A stretch of 21,234 nucleotides of DNA from Lachnospiraceae bacterium UBA7202 (GCA_002490705.1 DKUO01000056.1:21797-43030), one strand, 5' to 3'. Counted from the first letter of the stretch, positions 13,938-21,234 are shown. Translations and numbers: made by a program. The notes: generated by a model not told the origin, from the sequence alone.

Positions 13938-16031
13938 ATGGCAGCGAAACATGGCAATTTATCTATCAACAGCGACAATATTTTCCCGATTATCAAGAAG
14001 TGGCTGTATTCCGATCACGACATTTTTTTCAGGGAGCTGATTTCCAACGGCTGTGACGCGATTACGAAACTGAAAAAGCTGGATATGATGGGCGAGTATA
14101 CGCTGAAGGACGATTATAAGGCAAAGATCGAGGTGATTGTCAATCCCGAGGAGAAGACCTTAAAGTTTATTGATAACGGTATCGGCATGACGGCGGACGA
14201 GGTGGAGGAGTACATCAACCAGATCGCTTTTTCCGGGGCGACAGATTTTATTGAGAAGTATAAGGATAAAGCGAATGAGGATCAGATCATCGGCCATTTC
14301 GGACTGGGTTTCTACTCGGCTTTCATGGTGGCCGACGAGGTGGAGATCGAGACCTTGTCGTGGCAGGACGGCGCGCAGGCGGTGCACTGGACCTGTGACG
14401 GCGGCACGGAATTTGACATGGAGGATGGGACGAGAACAGAGGTCGGCACGGAGATTACCCTCCATATCAACGAAGACTGTCTGGAGTTCTGTAATGAGTA
14501 CAAGGCAAAAGAGGTAATTAAAAAATACTGTTCCTTTATGCCCACAGAGATCTATTTGTCCAAGGCAAACACAACGGAAACGCAGATTATCAAGGCGGAC
14601 GAGAAGTTAGACACCGACGAGGTTGTGGAGGAGATCAAGAAGGAGAAGGAGGAGGACGAGCAGAAAGTAAAGATCAAAAAGCGTCCCGAACTTCTGAACG
14701 AAACCCAGCCGCTCTGGGCAAAGCATCCCAACGAGTGCACCAGAGAGGAGTATCTGGAATTTTACCGCAAGGTATTTCAGGATTATAAGGAGCCCCTGTT
14801 CTGGATTCATCTGAACATGGATTATCCTTTTAATATGAAAGGAATCCTCTATTTCCCGAAGATCAACATGGAGTACGAGTCCATCGAGGGAACGATTAAA
14901 TTATACAACAATCAGGTGTTTATCGCGGATAACATCAAGGAAGTGATTCCAGAATTCCTGATGCTGTTAAAGGGCGTGATCGACTGCCCGGACCTGCCGC
15001 TTAATGTGTCCAGAAGCGCATTGCAGAACGACGGCTTTGTGAAGAAGATCAGCGAGTATATCACCAAGAAGGTGGCGGACAAACTTTCCGGCATGTGCAA
15101 GACCGAGAAGGAGGAGTACGAAAAATATTGGGATGATATCAGCCCCTTCATCAAGTTCGGCTGCTTAAAGGACGACAAGTTCTGCGAGAAAATGACCGAC
15201 TATATCCTCTTCAAGAATCTGGACGGCAATTATATGACGCTGCCGGAGTGTCTGGAGGTCAATAAGATCGATCCCGACGAGGCGGAAAACGCTACGGATG
15301 AAAACGGCGAGAAGGTGGAAGCTGAGGTCGTGGACGAGAACGGCGAGAAGGTGGAGGCCGAGGTCGTGGATGAGAACGGAGAGTCCGCGGCAGAGGAGGA
15401 AGCCGAGGAGGAGAAGAAAGAAAAAGTCATTTACTATGTGACCGACGAAAAACAGCAGAGTCAGTATATCAATATGTTTAAGGCGGCCAAGATGGACGCG
15501 GTGGTACTGACGCACAATATCGACCAGCCTTTCGTATCTCAGCTGGAATCTAAGAATGAAGGCATTAAGTTCCAGAGAATCGACGCCGATCTGACGGACG
15601 TCTTCAAGGCAAAGACCTCAAAGAAGGCGGAGAAGGAGATGGAAGAGCAGGCGGAGAGCATCGCCAAGCTGATGAAGAAGGTTCTGGGAAAAGACGGCAT
15701 CAAGGTAAAGATCGAGAAGTTAAAGAACAAGAAGATTTCTTCCATGATTACGCTTGCCGAGGAGTCCCGCAGGATGCAGGATATGATGAAGATGTATTCC
15801 ATGCCGGGTATGGATATGGGCGCCTTCGGCAAGGAGGGCGAGACGCTGATCTTAAATGCCAACCATCCCCTTGTGCAGTATGTGCTGGAGCATCAGGACG
15901 GCAGCAACGTGAAGATGATCTGCGAGCAGCTTTATGATCTGGCGCTGTTACAGCAGGCGCCGCTGGAGCCGGAGGCCATGACCAAGTTTGTGGCAAGAAG
16001 CAACGAGATTATGATGTTGCTGACGAAGTAG
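13938..16031 (+). CDS. htpG: Hsp90 chaperone HtpG
   Basis: 697 residues, longer than E. coli HtpG (624). The ATP-binding GHKL domain shows FRELISNGCDA (E33, N37), DNGIGMT near 79-85 and GHFGLGFYSAFMVA. The middle domain has LNVSRSALQND, whose Arg corresponds to the catalytic Arg of the family. The C-terminal dimer domain ends the chain without a eukaryotic MEEVD tail. The extra length includes an acidic insertion at residues 454-490: two 12-residue copies of DENGEKVEAEVV, a partial third copy, and a Glu/Lys stretch, just before IYYVTD. GNGCDA-type wording differs from the usual SNASDA, marking a divergent clostridial form. Heat-shock control is shown by CIRCE upstream. Start: AAGGAAAG upstream of ATG. 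An out-of-frame ATG at 13918 is ignored. Confidence 0.95.
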   Translation: MAAKHGNLSINSDNIFPIIKKWLYSDHDIFFRELISNGCDAITKLKKLDMMGEYTLKDDYKAKIEVIVNPEEKTLKFIDNGIGMTADEVEEYINQIAFSGATDFIEKYKDKANEDQIIGHFGLGFYSAFMVADEVEIETLSWQDGAQAVHWTCDGGTEFDMEDGTRTEVGTEITLHINEDCLEFCNEYKAKEVIKKYCSFMPTEIYLSKANTTETQIIKADEKLDTDEVVEEIKKEKEEDEQKVKIKKRPELLNETQPLWAKHPNECTREEYLEFYRKVFQDYKEPLFWIHLNMDYPFNMKGILYFPKINMEYESIEGTIKLYNNQVFIADNIKEVIPEFLMLLKGVIDCPDLPLNVSRSALQNDGFVKKISEYITKKVADKLSGMCKTEKEEYEKYWDDISPFIKFGCLKDDKFCEKMTDYILFKNLDGNYMTLPECLEVNKIDPDEAENATDENGEKVEAEVVDENGEKVEAEVVDENGESAAEEEAEEEKKEKVIYYVTDEKQQSQYINMFKAAKMDAVVLTHNIDQPFVSQLESKNEGIKFQRIDADLTDVFKAKTSKKAEKEMEEQAESIAKLMKKVLGKDGIKVKIEKLKNKKISSMITLAEESRRMQDMMKMYSMPGMDMGAFGKEGETLILNANHPLVQYVLEHQDGSNVKMICEQLYDLALLQQAPLEPEAMTKFVARSNEIMMLLTK
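15297..15383 (+). repeat. 36-bp in-frame tandem repeat inside htpG
   Basis: Two full 36-bp units (15297-15332, 15333-15368) and the first 15 bases of a third (15369-15383). Each full unit encodes DENGEKVEAEVV; the copies differ only at third codon positions. The repeat is strongly acidic. Confidence 0.9.
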
Positions 16032-16035
16032 AAGA

Positions 16036-16070
16036 TTGTCGATTACAAATTGAGTTATGTAAATCGACAA
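16036..16070. repeat. Inverted repeat directly after htpG
   Basis: TTGTCGATT (16036-16044) and AATCGACAA (16062-16070) are a perfect 9-bp pair, extended by ACA/TGT past one bulged A. No T-run follows. It starts 5 bases after the htpG stop. A short direct repeat TTATGTAAA (16055-16063, 16079-16087) overlaps it. It may be an mRNA 3' stabiliser or a protein site; function unknown. Confidence 0.5.
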
Positions 16071-16115
16071 ATGAGATATTATGTAAACTTATATAGCAAA
16101 AAAGAAATGAAGGAG

Positions 16116-16165
16116 TAACCGGATTTTTCTGTAAAAGGCAGGGAAATCCGGTTATTTGTTTGTTT
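16116..16165 (+). terminator. Terminator of htpG
   Basis: A perfect 11-bp stem, TAACCGGATTT (16116-16126) with AAATCCGGTTA (16144-16154), then a T-rich tail TTTGTTTGTTT (16155-16165). It separates htpG from the arabinofuranosidase promoter. Confidence 0.85.
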
Positions 16166-16168
16166 GGC

Positions 16169-16197
16169 TTGAAAACATTCGGAAAACGAAGTATAAT
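16169..16197 (+). promoter_or_regulatory. Strong sigma-A promoter of the GH51 gene
   Basis: TTGAAA (16169-16174), 17 bases, TATAAT (16192-16197). The leader of about 70 bases is AT-rich at first. I see no clear CRE or repressor palindrome in it. Confidence 0.75.
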
Positions 16198-16272
16198 AAA
16201 ATATAAATTATTTCAAAATAATCTAAACAAATAAGATGCGGATGAAAACGACAGGCGGAGGGATGGGAGAAG

Positions 16273-18453
16273 ATGAGAAAAACGGGGTGTAAAAGCTGGA
16301 AAAATCTGACAGCCTATGGAATCTGTGCGGCGTTGGCGGTGAGCCTGGCGGGTTGCGGACAGAGCGGCACGGCAGGACAGGAGGGCGCTGGCACAGCAGA
16401 GAACGGTGCAGATCAGGCAGAGGGACAGAACGGTGCGGACATGCAGACGGAAAACGGCGCACAGGAAAACGCGGCGGATGGCATTACATACAGTGTGAAT
16501 ACAGACATCAGTGGTCTGGATGAGAGCCATCGGATTTCCGACACGCTCTTCGGCATTTTTCTGGAGGATATCAACTATGCGGTGGACGGCGGCATGTACG
16601 CGGAGCTGGTGAAGAACCGTTCCTTTGAGTATGGGATGGAAGCCAGAGACGGTCAGATGCATGGCTGGGAGAGTACAAACGAGGCCGTGACTTTTTCCGT
16701 GCAGGACGGAAGCGGGGACGGCACGGCGCTCAATGAGAATAATCCCCACTATGTGGTGGTGGAAAACTCCGGCGCTTCCTCCGTAAGCCCCACGGAGGGA
16801 ATCAGCAACAAGGGCTTTTTGGAGGGGATTGCCATCCGGGAGGGCGCTTCCTACGACGTTTCCTTTTACGCGAAATCGGATGACGGGTCGGTGAATCAGG
16901 TCTGCGTGACGCTTTTTAACGAGGACGGCACCGTCTATGATGAAAAGACGGTGGAAGGAATATCGGATCAGTGGCAAAAATATGAGACAACCTTGACGGC
17001 AGGTGCGGCGGCGAACAGGAAGGTACGGCTGGCGGTGAAGATTCCCGCAGGGACGGCCTGCTTCGACATGATTTCCATGATGCCTCAGGACACCTATCAG
17101 GGACTGCCGATCCGCAAGGATTTCGGGGAGTATCTGGAGGCGCTTAATCCCAAATTCCTGCGCTTCCCCGGCGGATGCGTGGTGGAGGGAAGAGACGAGG
17201 AGAGCATCTACAGCTGGAAGGATTCCATTGGCGGCGGCCTTTCCTTCGAGGTAAACGGGGAAACTACGGTAGGCGACGTTGCGGCGCGCCCGCAGGGAAA
17301 GAGTATCTGGCAGGGGTCGGCGGCGAATCCCTATTACACGACTTACGGACTTGGTTTTTATGAATATTTTGCGTTTTGCGAGGCCCTTGGCTGTATGCCG
17401 GTTCCCGTGCTCAATGCGGGCATGACCTGCGAGATCCAGAGTCCCTTTTACACGGTGTACGACACGGGGAGTGAGGAATTTTCGCAGTATGTGCAGGATG
17501 CGCTGGATCTGGTGGAATTCTGTAAGGGGGACAAAGACACCAAATGGGGCGCGGTGCGGATTGCCATGGGGCATGAGGCGCCCTTTGACCTGAAATATAT
17601 CGGGATCGGCAACGAGCAGTGGCAGAGTGAATACCATGAGCATTACAGAGAGTTTGTGAGGGCTTTCGAGGAGGCGGCGGCTTCCGATCCCGAGCTGTAC
17701 GGGGACGTGGAACTGATTGTGGCAAACGGTACGGCCTTTGACAGCACGGAGGGGTGGACTTATCTGTCGCAGAACCCGGATGGGATTACCACGCTGGTGG
17801 ACGAGCATTATTATCAGCCCCCGGAATGGTTTCTGGCAAACACGCACCGGTACGACGATTACGACAGGAGCGCGCAGGCGAAGGTCTTTCTCGGCGAGTA
17901 TGCGGCGAAGGCCAACACGCTGGACGCAGCCCTCGCGGAGGCGGCCTACATGACGGGACTGGAGAAAAACGGCGATGTGGTGGAAATGGCCTGTTATGCG
18001 CCGCTGTTTTCCCATGAAAAGCTGAATCAGTGGGTGCCGGATCTGATTTACTATTCCAACGACGGGATCTTGGGGTCGGCCAATTATTATGTGCAGCAGA
18101 TGTACGGAAACAATGCGGGGCAGTACAGTCTGGAAACTTCGCTTACGGGAGCGCCGGAACAGACGCTGTACGAATCGGCGGCGGACGCGGACGGGGACGT
18201 GATATTGAAGCTGGTCAATGTGACCGACGAGGATAGGGATGTCAATGTGGTTCTGGAGGGCAGGGAAATGGCCTGCTTTTTGCCGGAGGCGGAGGTGACG
18301 GTGCTGACGGGCGCGGATCAGAAAGCCATGAACAGCTTTAAGGAGATGGCGGTACAGCCCAAGGAGAGTACGCTTACCGTGAGTGAGAATTTTCAGTACA
18401 CGGCTCCGGCCCGGTCTTTGACGGTGATACGGATAACGGCGTTGAAGGATTAA
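16273..18453 (+). CDS. GH51 alpha-L-arabinofuranosidase, lipoprotein
   Basis: 726 residues. A signal peptide ends in the lipobox LAGC with lipid cysteine C28. A low-complexity linker rich in Gly, Ala, Gln, Glu and Asn (about 29-70) lifts the enzyme off the membrane. A beta-sandwich resembling CBM4/9 lies around 130-270, followed by the TIM barrel, with FLRFPGGCV near 295-303, the acid/base E448 in GIGNEQW, and the nucleophile E542 in FLGEYAA. The C-terminal beta domain ends the chain. It would remove terminal arabinose from arabinoxylan or arabinan side chains at the cell surface. It stands alone with its own promoter and terminator; no transporter or sugar regulator gene is adjacent. Start: GGGAG lies just before ATG. 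Confidence 0.9.
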   Translation: MRKTGCKSWKNLTAYGICAALAVSLAGCGQSGTAGQEGAGTAENGADQAEGQNGADMQTENGAQENAADGITYSVNTDISGLDESHRISDTLFGIFLEDINYAVDGGMYAELVKNRSFEYGMEARDGQMHGWESTNEAVTFSVQDGSGDGTALNENNPHYVVVENSGASSVSPTEGISNKGFLEGIAIREGASYDVSFYAKSDDGSVNQVCVTLFNEDGTVYDEKTVEGISDQWQKYETTLTAGAAANRKVRLAVKIPAGTACFDMISMMPQDTYQGLPIRKDFGEYLEALNPKFLRFPGGCVVEGRDEESIYSWKDSIGGGLSFEVNGETTVGDVAARPQGKSIWQGSAANPYYTTYGLGFYEYFAFCEALGCMPVPVLNAGMTCEIQSPFYTVYDTGSEEFSQYVQDALDLVEFCKGDKDTKWGAVRIAMGHEAPFDLKYIGIGNEQWQSEYHEHYREFVRAFEEAAASDPELYGDVELIVANGTAFDSTEGWTYLSQNPDGITTLVDEHYYQPPEWFLANTHRYDDYDRSAQAKVFLGEYAAKANTLDAALAEAAYMTGLEKNGDVVEMACYAPLFSHEKLNQWVPDLIYYSNDGILGSANYYVQQMYGNNAGQYSLETSLTGAPEQTLYESAADADGDVILKLVNVTDEDRDVNVVLEGREMACFLPEAEVTVLTGADQKAMNSFKEMAVQPKESTLTVSENFQYTAPARSLTVIRITALKD

Positions 18454-18476
18454 ATTAAAAAAAGATAGAAATACGT

Positions 18477-18506
18477 GGAGGCTCAATTTTTGAGCCTCCT
18501 TTTTTT
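18477..18506 (+). terminator. Terminator of the GH51 gene
   Basis: A perfect 10-bp stem, GGAGGCTCAA (18477-18486) with TTGAGCCTCC (18490-18499), a 3-base loop, and seven T (18500-18506). Confidence 0.93.
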
Positions 18507-18547
18507 ATAATGAGAACTATTCTTTACAAAGCAATACTGCCGTCACG

Positions 18548-18628
18548 ATGCTGATTCAGGAAATGGAAAATCTGTGGGATTACTGCCACAGGACGGAAAA
18601 AGGAGTAGTAAGGCCAGAGTGGGTGTGA
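18548..18628 (+). other. Short unexplained reading frame, possibly a remnant
   Basis: ATG to TGA encodes 26 residues ending in KGVVRPEWV, with a mixed, protein-like composition (LWDYCHRTEKG). The frame is open back to 18494, but there is no ribosome site before the ATG. It lies in the 180-base gap before the macrodomain gene, where I see no convincing promoter. It could be the tail of a lost gene or chance. Confidence 0.2.
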
Positions 18629-18687
18629 TACGATGGAGAGGCAGATGGTAACGGGCGGCTGGGAGAATTCGAAGGAGGGTAAAAACA

Positions 18688-19200
18688 ATGTTAAAGACAG
18701 TAAAAGGAGACATTACGAAGATTACGGATGTACAGGCAATCGTCAATGCGGCGAATTCGAGCCTGCTTGGCGGCGGAGGCGTGGATGGGGCGATACACCG
18801 GGCAGCAGGGCCCAAGCTTTTGGAAGAGTGCCGGACGCTTCACGGCTGTCCTACGGGAGAGGCAAAGCTGACAAAAGGTTATAATCTGCCCTGCGATTAT
18901 GTCATTCATACGGTCGGACCTGTCTGGCATGGAGGTACAAACGGAGAGCCGGAAAAGCTCGCATCCTGTTACTATCATTCGTTAAAGGTCGCGATGGAGA
19001 ATGGCATCCGGACAGTGGCGTTTCCGTCGATTTCAACGGGAGTTTACGGTTATCCTGTGGAGAAGGCGGCAAAGGTAGCGGTTGAGGCTGTCTGCCGGTT
19101 TTTTGAGGAGTTTCCCAATACGATTGACGTGGTGGAGTGGGTGCTGTTTGATGACAGGACGTTCGCGGCATATGAGATAGAGGTTAATAAAGCAGAATGA
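18688..19200 (+). CDS. Macrodomain ADP-ribose hydrolase (MacroD/YmdB type)
   Basis: 170 residues, essentially one macrodomain. The ligand loop IVNAANSSLLGGGGVDGAIH (18-37) has the Asn and Asp of the MacroD type, and the second loop ISTGVYGYP (115-123) binds the phosphates. This group removes acetyl from O-acetyl-ADP-ribose and can reverse mono-ADP-ribosylation of proteins. It is cytoplasmic. AAGGAGG (18672-18678) lies 9 bases before ATG. Its TGA stop overlaps a 25-codon ORF (ATGA). No ADP-ribosyltransferase or sirtuin gene is in the window, so its specific partner is unknown. Confidence 0.93.
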   Translation: MLKTVKGDITKITDVQAIVNAANSSLLGGGGVDGAIHRAAGPKLLEECRTLHGCPTGEAKLTKGYNLPCDYVIHTVGPVWHGGTNGEPEKLASCYYHSLKVAMENGIRTVAFPSISTGVYGYPVEKAAKVAVEAVCRFFEEFPNTIDVVEWVLFDDRTFAAYEIEVNKAE

Positions 19201-19274
19201 GTGGGAGAGTGGTTGCGGTGCGGTGTACGAGCTTCGGTATGGAAAATTTTGTGGAGAGACTGGCGGAGAAATAA
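19197..19274 (+). CDS. Possible 25-residue ORF coupled to the macrodomain gene
   Basis: The ATG overlaps the TGA of the macrodomain gene (ATGA, 19197-19200), a layout typical of translational coupling. It encodes MSGRVVAVRCTSFGMENF followed by VERLAEK, with no match I recognise. No separate ribosome site is needed for coupling and none is clear. It may be a real small protein, the trimmed head of a longer gene, or chance. Confidence 0.25.
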   Translation: MSGRVVAVRCTSFGMENFVERLAEK

Positions 19275-19288
19275 GGGAATCCTACAAG

Positions 19289-19317
19289 TTGACGCAAAAA
19301 CTTTTTTAGGATAAAAT
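19289..19317 (+). promoter_or_regulatory. Promoter of the AAA/DUF4143 gene
   Basis: TTGACG (19289-19294), 17 bases, TAAAAT (19312-19317). The -10 overlaps the left arm of the palindrome at 19304-19343. Confidence 0.65.
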
Positions 19318-19343
19318 AAAGTTAATCTTATATTATCCTAAAA
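19304..19343. promoter_or_regulatory. 11-bp palindrome flanking the start of transcription
   Basis: TTTTAGGATAA (19304-19314) and TTATCCTAAAA (19333-19343) match perfectly, 18 bases apart. The left arm overlaps spacer and -10, while the right arm runs into the ribosome site AAAGGAGG (19341-19348). Since transcription would start near 19323, the left arm is not in the mRNA, so it should act as DNA: a repressor site or an element end rather than an RNA hairpin. Confidence 0.6.
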
Positions 19344-19354
19344 GGAGGACTGCA

Positions 19355-20581
19355 ATGAAATATTTGCAACGATCACTGGAACGGAAATTTTTACACATGA
19401 GTTCCTTTTTTAAAGCAGTTCTTGTAACCGGTGCGAGGCAGGTGGGAAAAACGACTATGTTAAAGCATCTGGCGAAAGAACAGAATCGCACTTATGTTTC
19501 TATGGATCATACTATGGCAAGAACGCTTGCGAAATCCGATCCGGTATTGTTTTTTCAGACATATAAACCACCGATCATTATTGATGAAATACAGAAAGCG
19601 CCGGAGCTGTTTGAGCAGATTAAGATTATATGTGATGAAAGTGAAGAGCGGGGACTATTCTGGCTGACCGGGTCACAGCAATATCAAATGATGAAAAACA
19701 TTCGTGAAACGTTAGCTGGCAGGATTGGGATTCTGGAACTGTATAGTTTGTCAAAGAATGAAGTGGAAGGGATTGTTTTTCCTAACGAAATGGATTTTTC
19801 CCTGTCATGCTTACGGGAAAGACAATCCCTTACAAAAAAGAATGACATTATACAGGTCTTTGAACATATCTGGCGTGGCGGTATGCCGGATGTGGTCGAG
19901 GCGGATGCCGAGCAGAGACAGGAGTATTTTAATTCCTATATTGAAACCTATCTGATGCGGGATATTGCGGAGGAGGGGGGAATTACCGATACGGTGCGCT
20001 TTCATAAGTTTATGAAAGCCTGTGCCGCACTGACTGCAGAACAGGTGAATTATAAGACTTTGGCGGATTCGGCTGAAATATCCCAGCCGACGGCGAAGGA
20101 ATGGCTGCGGCTGTTACAAGGGCTTGGCGTAGTTTATCTGTTGCAGCCGTATGCCAATAATGAGTTGAGAAGGCTTGTCAAGACGCCGAAGCTGTATTTT
20201 TGTGATACAGGACTGTGCGCCTATTTGTCCATGTGGCTTACCAGAGATACGCTTATGAACGGGGCAGCCAGCGGACATTATTTTGAGAATTATGTGGTGA
20301 TAGAACTGCTTAAAAATTTTGCCTATGCACCCTCAGGAGTGAATTTGACCTATTACCGTGATTCGAACGCAAAAGAGATTGATGTTTTTGTGGAAGAAAA
20401 TGGGATAATCCATCCGTTGGAAATTAAGAAATCGGCAAACCCTGATCGGCGGGAAGTAAAAAAATACGAATTGCTTGATAAAGTAAAATTGGAACGTGGC
20501 AACGGCGGTATCGTCTGTATGTGCGAGGAAGTCATTCCGATTGACGCTAAAAATTGTTTTATTCCCTGTAATTTAATCTGA
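19355..20581 (+). CDS. AAA ATPase with DUF4143 (AAA_14 family)
   Basis: 408 residues. The N-terminal AAA_14 domain has Walker A GARQVGKTT (26-34) and Walker B IIIDEIQ (74-80), followed by TGSQQ (sensor-like). A winged-helix-like middle (about 215-265) leads to the DUF4143 C-terminus. That end has a PD-(D/E)XK-like pattern, E341-I-D343 then E356-I-K358 in PLEIKKS. Members are widespread in Bacteria and Archaea and their job is not settled; DNA binding and nuclease action are plausible. Start: AAAGGAGG, 6 bases before ATG. The coding sequence looks AT-richer than its left neighbours, in keeping with an accessory gene. No partner gene is seen apart from the nearby macrodomain. It converges on the GNAT gene with a 14-base gap. 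Confidence 0.88.
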   Translation: MKYLQRSLERKFLHMSSFFKAVLVTGARQVGKTTMLKHLAKEQNRTYVSMDHTMARTLAKSDPVLFFQTYKPPIIIDEIQKAPELFEQIKIICDESEERGLFWLTGSQQYQMMKNIRETLAGRIGILELYSLSKNEVEGIVFPNEMDFSLSCLRERQSLTKKNDIIQVFEHIWRGGMPDVVEADAEQRQEYFNSYIETYLMRDIAEEGGITDTVRFHKFMKACAALTAEQVNYKTLADSAEISQPTAKEWLRLLQGLGVVYLLQPYANNELRRLVKTPKLYFCDTGLCAYLSMWLTRDTLMNGAASGHYFENYVVIELLKNFAYAPSGVNLTYYRDSNAKEIDVFVEENGIIHPLEIKKSANPDRREVKKYELLDKVKLERGNGGIVCMCEEVIPIDAKNCFIPCNLI

Positions 20582-20595
20582 CTTAAATTTTCGTG

Positions 20596-21090
20596 CTATA
20601 AATCCAGCCTCATGTAGATGGAAGTGCTCATGGGGCTGTCATTATAACAGTCTATTGTGTAGAACCCGAATTTTTCATACATATGGATTGCTTTATCTAA
20701 AAATGGGAGCGTGTCCAGTAACATATGGGAATAACCGATCTCCCTTGCGTCGTTGATAATTTTCGCTGCTAGCTGTTCACCAAGCTTTTGGCCTCTGAAT
20801 TGTGGCCTGACATAAAGCCGTTTCATTTCGCAATTCTGGTCGTCTATCTTTTTAAGACCGATACAGCCCGCCGCTTCTGTGCCGCAGTAAGCCAGATACA
20901 ATCTGCCCCACGGATATCCGTATTTTTCTTCCAGATGCCGGATTTCATCGTCATAGTGCTGAATGGCAAGATATTCCTGAAAAGTTTTGTCGTTGGCGAT
21001 CAGCATGTCCGTGTATTCTGAAAAAAGGGTCCGTATTTCTTCTGGATGTTTATACGCCGGAACAATTTTTATACCATCTGTCAAAACCAT
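20596..21090 (-). CDS. GNAT family N-acetyltransferase
   Basis: About 164 residues. The acetyl-CoA binding motif A is RPQFRGQKLGEQLA, preceded by the strand CEMKRLYV; motif B is the YEKFGFYTID stretch near the C-terminus. The substrate is unknown; the form resembles small-molecule or amino-acid acetyltransferases. Two in-frame ATGs are 6 bases apart (21096, 21090); AGAGGAG lies only 3 bases before the first and 9 before the second, so 21090 is preferred and the true start may be either. It reads opposite to all nearby genes and has its own promoter at 21137-21165. Confidence 0.85.
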   Translation of the reverse strand: MVLTDGIKIVPAYKHPEEIRTLFSEYTDMLIANDKTFQEYLAIQHYDDEIRHLEEKYGYPWGRLYLAYCGTEAAGCIGLKKIDDQNCEMKRLYVRPQFRGQKLGEQLAAKIINDAREIGYSHMLLDTLPFLDKAIHMYEKFGFYTIDCYNDSPMSTSIYMRLDL

Positions 21091-21136
21091 GAACATCGAC
21101 TCCTCTTTTATTTTACTGAACCGAGTTTATGGATTC

Positions 21137-21165
21137 ATTATAGCAGATGCGGTTAAAGAAGTCAT
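21137..21165 (-). promoter_or_regulatory. Promoter of the GNAT gene
   Basis: On the reverse strand ATGACT (21165-21160), 17 bases, TATAAT (21142-21137). The leader to the start codon is about 40 bases. Confidence 0.6.
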
Positions 21166-21176
21166 TATAAATGATA

Positions 21177-21208
21177 AGACACGGACTGCCGCCCGTGTCT
21201 TTGTCATT
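21177..21208. terminator. Hairpin with T-rich tail at the right edge
   Basis: AGACACGG (21177-21184) and CCGTGTCT (21193-21200) form an 8-bp stem with an 8-base loop. On the + strand a T-rich stretch follows (TTGTCATTTTT); on the - strand the tail is less rich in T. It may end a transcript from either side; no gene end is visible close by on the + strand, so its owner is unclear. Confidence 0.45.
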
Positions 21209-21234
21209 TTTCACCCCGGCTCCGCGATCCGGCT

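Noticed and set aside
15297..15383. The htpG repeat as a CRISPR-like array
   Set aside because: The units are adjacent with no spacers, in frame, and encode protein.

Overview
The window looks like a chromosomal stretch of a spore-forming, low-to-middle GC Firmicute, most likely a gut Clostridium-type bacterium of the Lachnospiraceae. The grounds are strong AGGAGG-type ribosome sites, A-rich leaders, a Bacillus-type ThyA, a YtaF-like sporulation membrane protein, a CIRCE/HrcA heat-shock operator and several lipoproteins. The species assignment is inference from gene content; no database was searched. Nearly all genes lie on the + strand; only ytaF, the GNAT gene and a partial tRNA-like end at the left edge are on the - strand.

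Layout. Positions 1-132 hold a probable tRNA 5' end reading leftward and two back-to-back sigma-A promoters. Positions 179-957 are a two-gene unit: a small unrecognised protein that may have an HPr-like fold, then greA, closed by a terminator that contains the greA stop codon. Positions 1004-2085 hold an Rpn/PD-(D/E)XK nuclease gene behind a leader with three successive hairpins. Positions 2233-5559 hold a large Ca2+-type P-ATPase converging on, and overlapping by 24 bp, a YtaF/MntP-like membrane protein with a sporulation-like promoter.

Positions 5670-10674 look like one transcription unit: a beta-CASP metallo-beta-lactamase RNase-like protein, thymidylate synthase (ATGA overlap), dihydrofolate reductase, and a soluble hybrid histidine kinase without a sensor domain. 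ThyA turns dUMP into dTMP and releases dihydrofolate, which FolA reduces back, so the middle pair is a functional module. Next come ilvE (branched-chain aminotransferase) with its own promoter and terminator, then a PHP-domain phosphoesterase and a parvulin-type foldase lipoprotein. A perfect CIRCE element separates that lipoprotein gene from htpG (Hsp90), whose protein carries an acidic 12-residue tandem repeat.

After a strong terminator comes a self-contained GH51 alpha-L-arabinofuranosidase lipoprotein with its own promoter and terminator. The right end is a more accessory patch: a macrodomain ADP-ribose hydrolase with a possible 25-codon overlapping ORF, an AAA/DUF4143 ATPase with a nuclease-like C-terminus whose promoter is embedded in an 11-bp palindrome, and a convergent GNAT acetyltransferase. 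I found no CRISPR array, rRNA, intact insertion sequence or prophage. The longest gene-free stretches (about 180-270 bases) are described under the promoters, hairpins and terminators they contain. I see no complete system that I can call new. The best leads are the CIRCE/terminator overlap and repeat in htpG, the palindromic promoter of the AAA/DUF4143 gene, the hairpin leaders, and the sensor-less kinase tied to folate genes.
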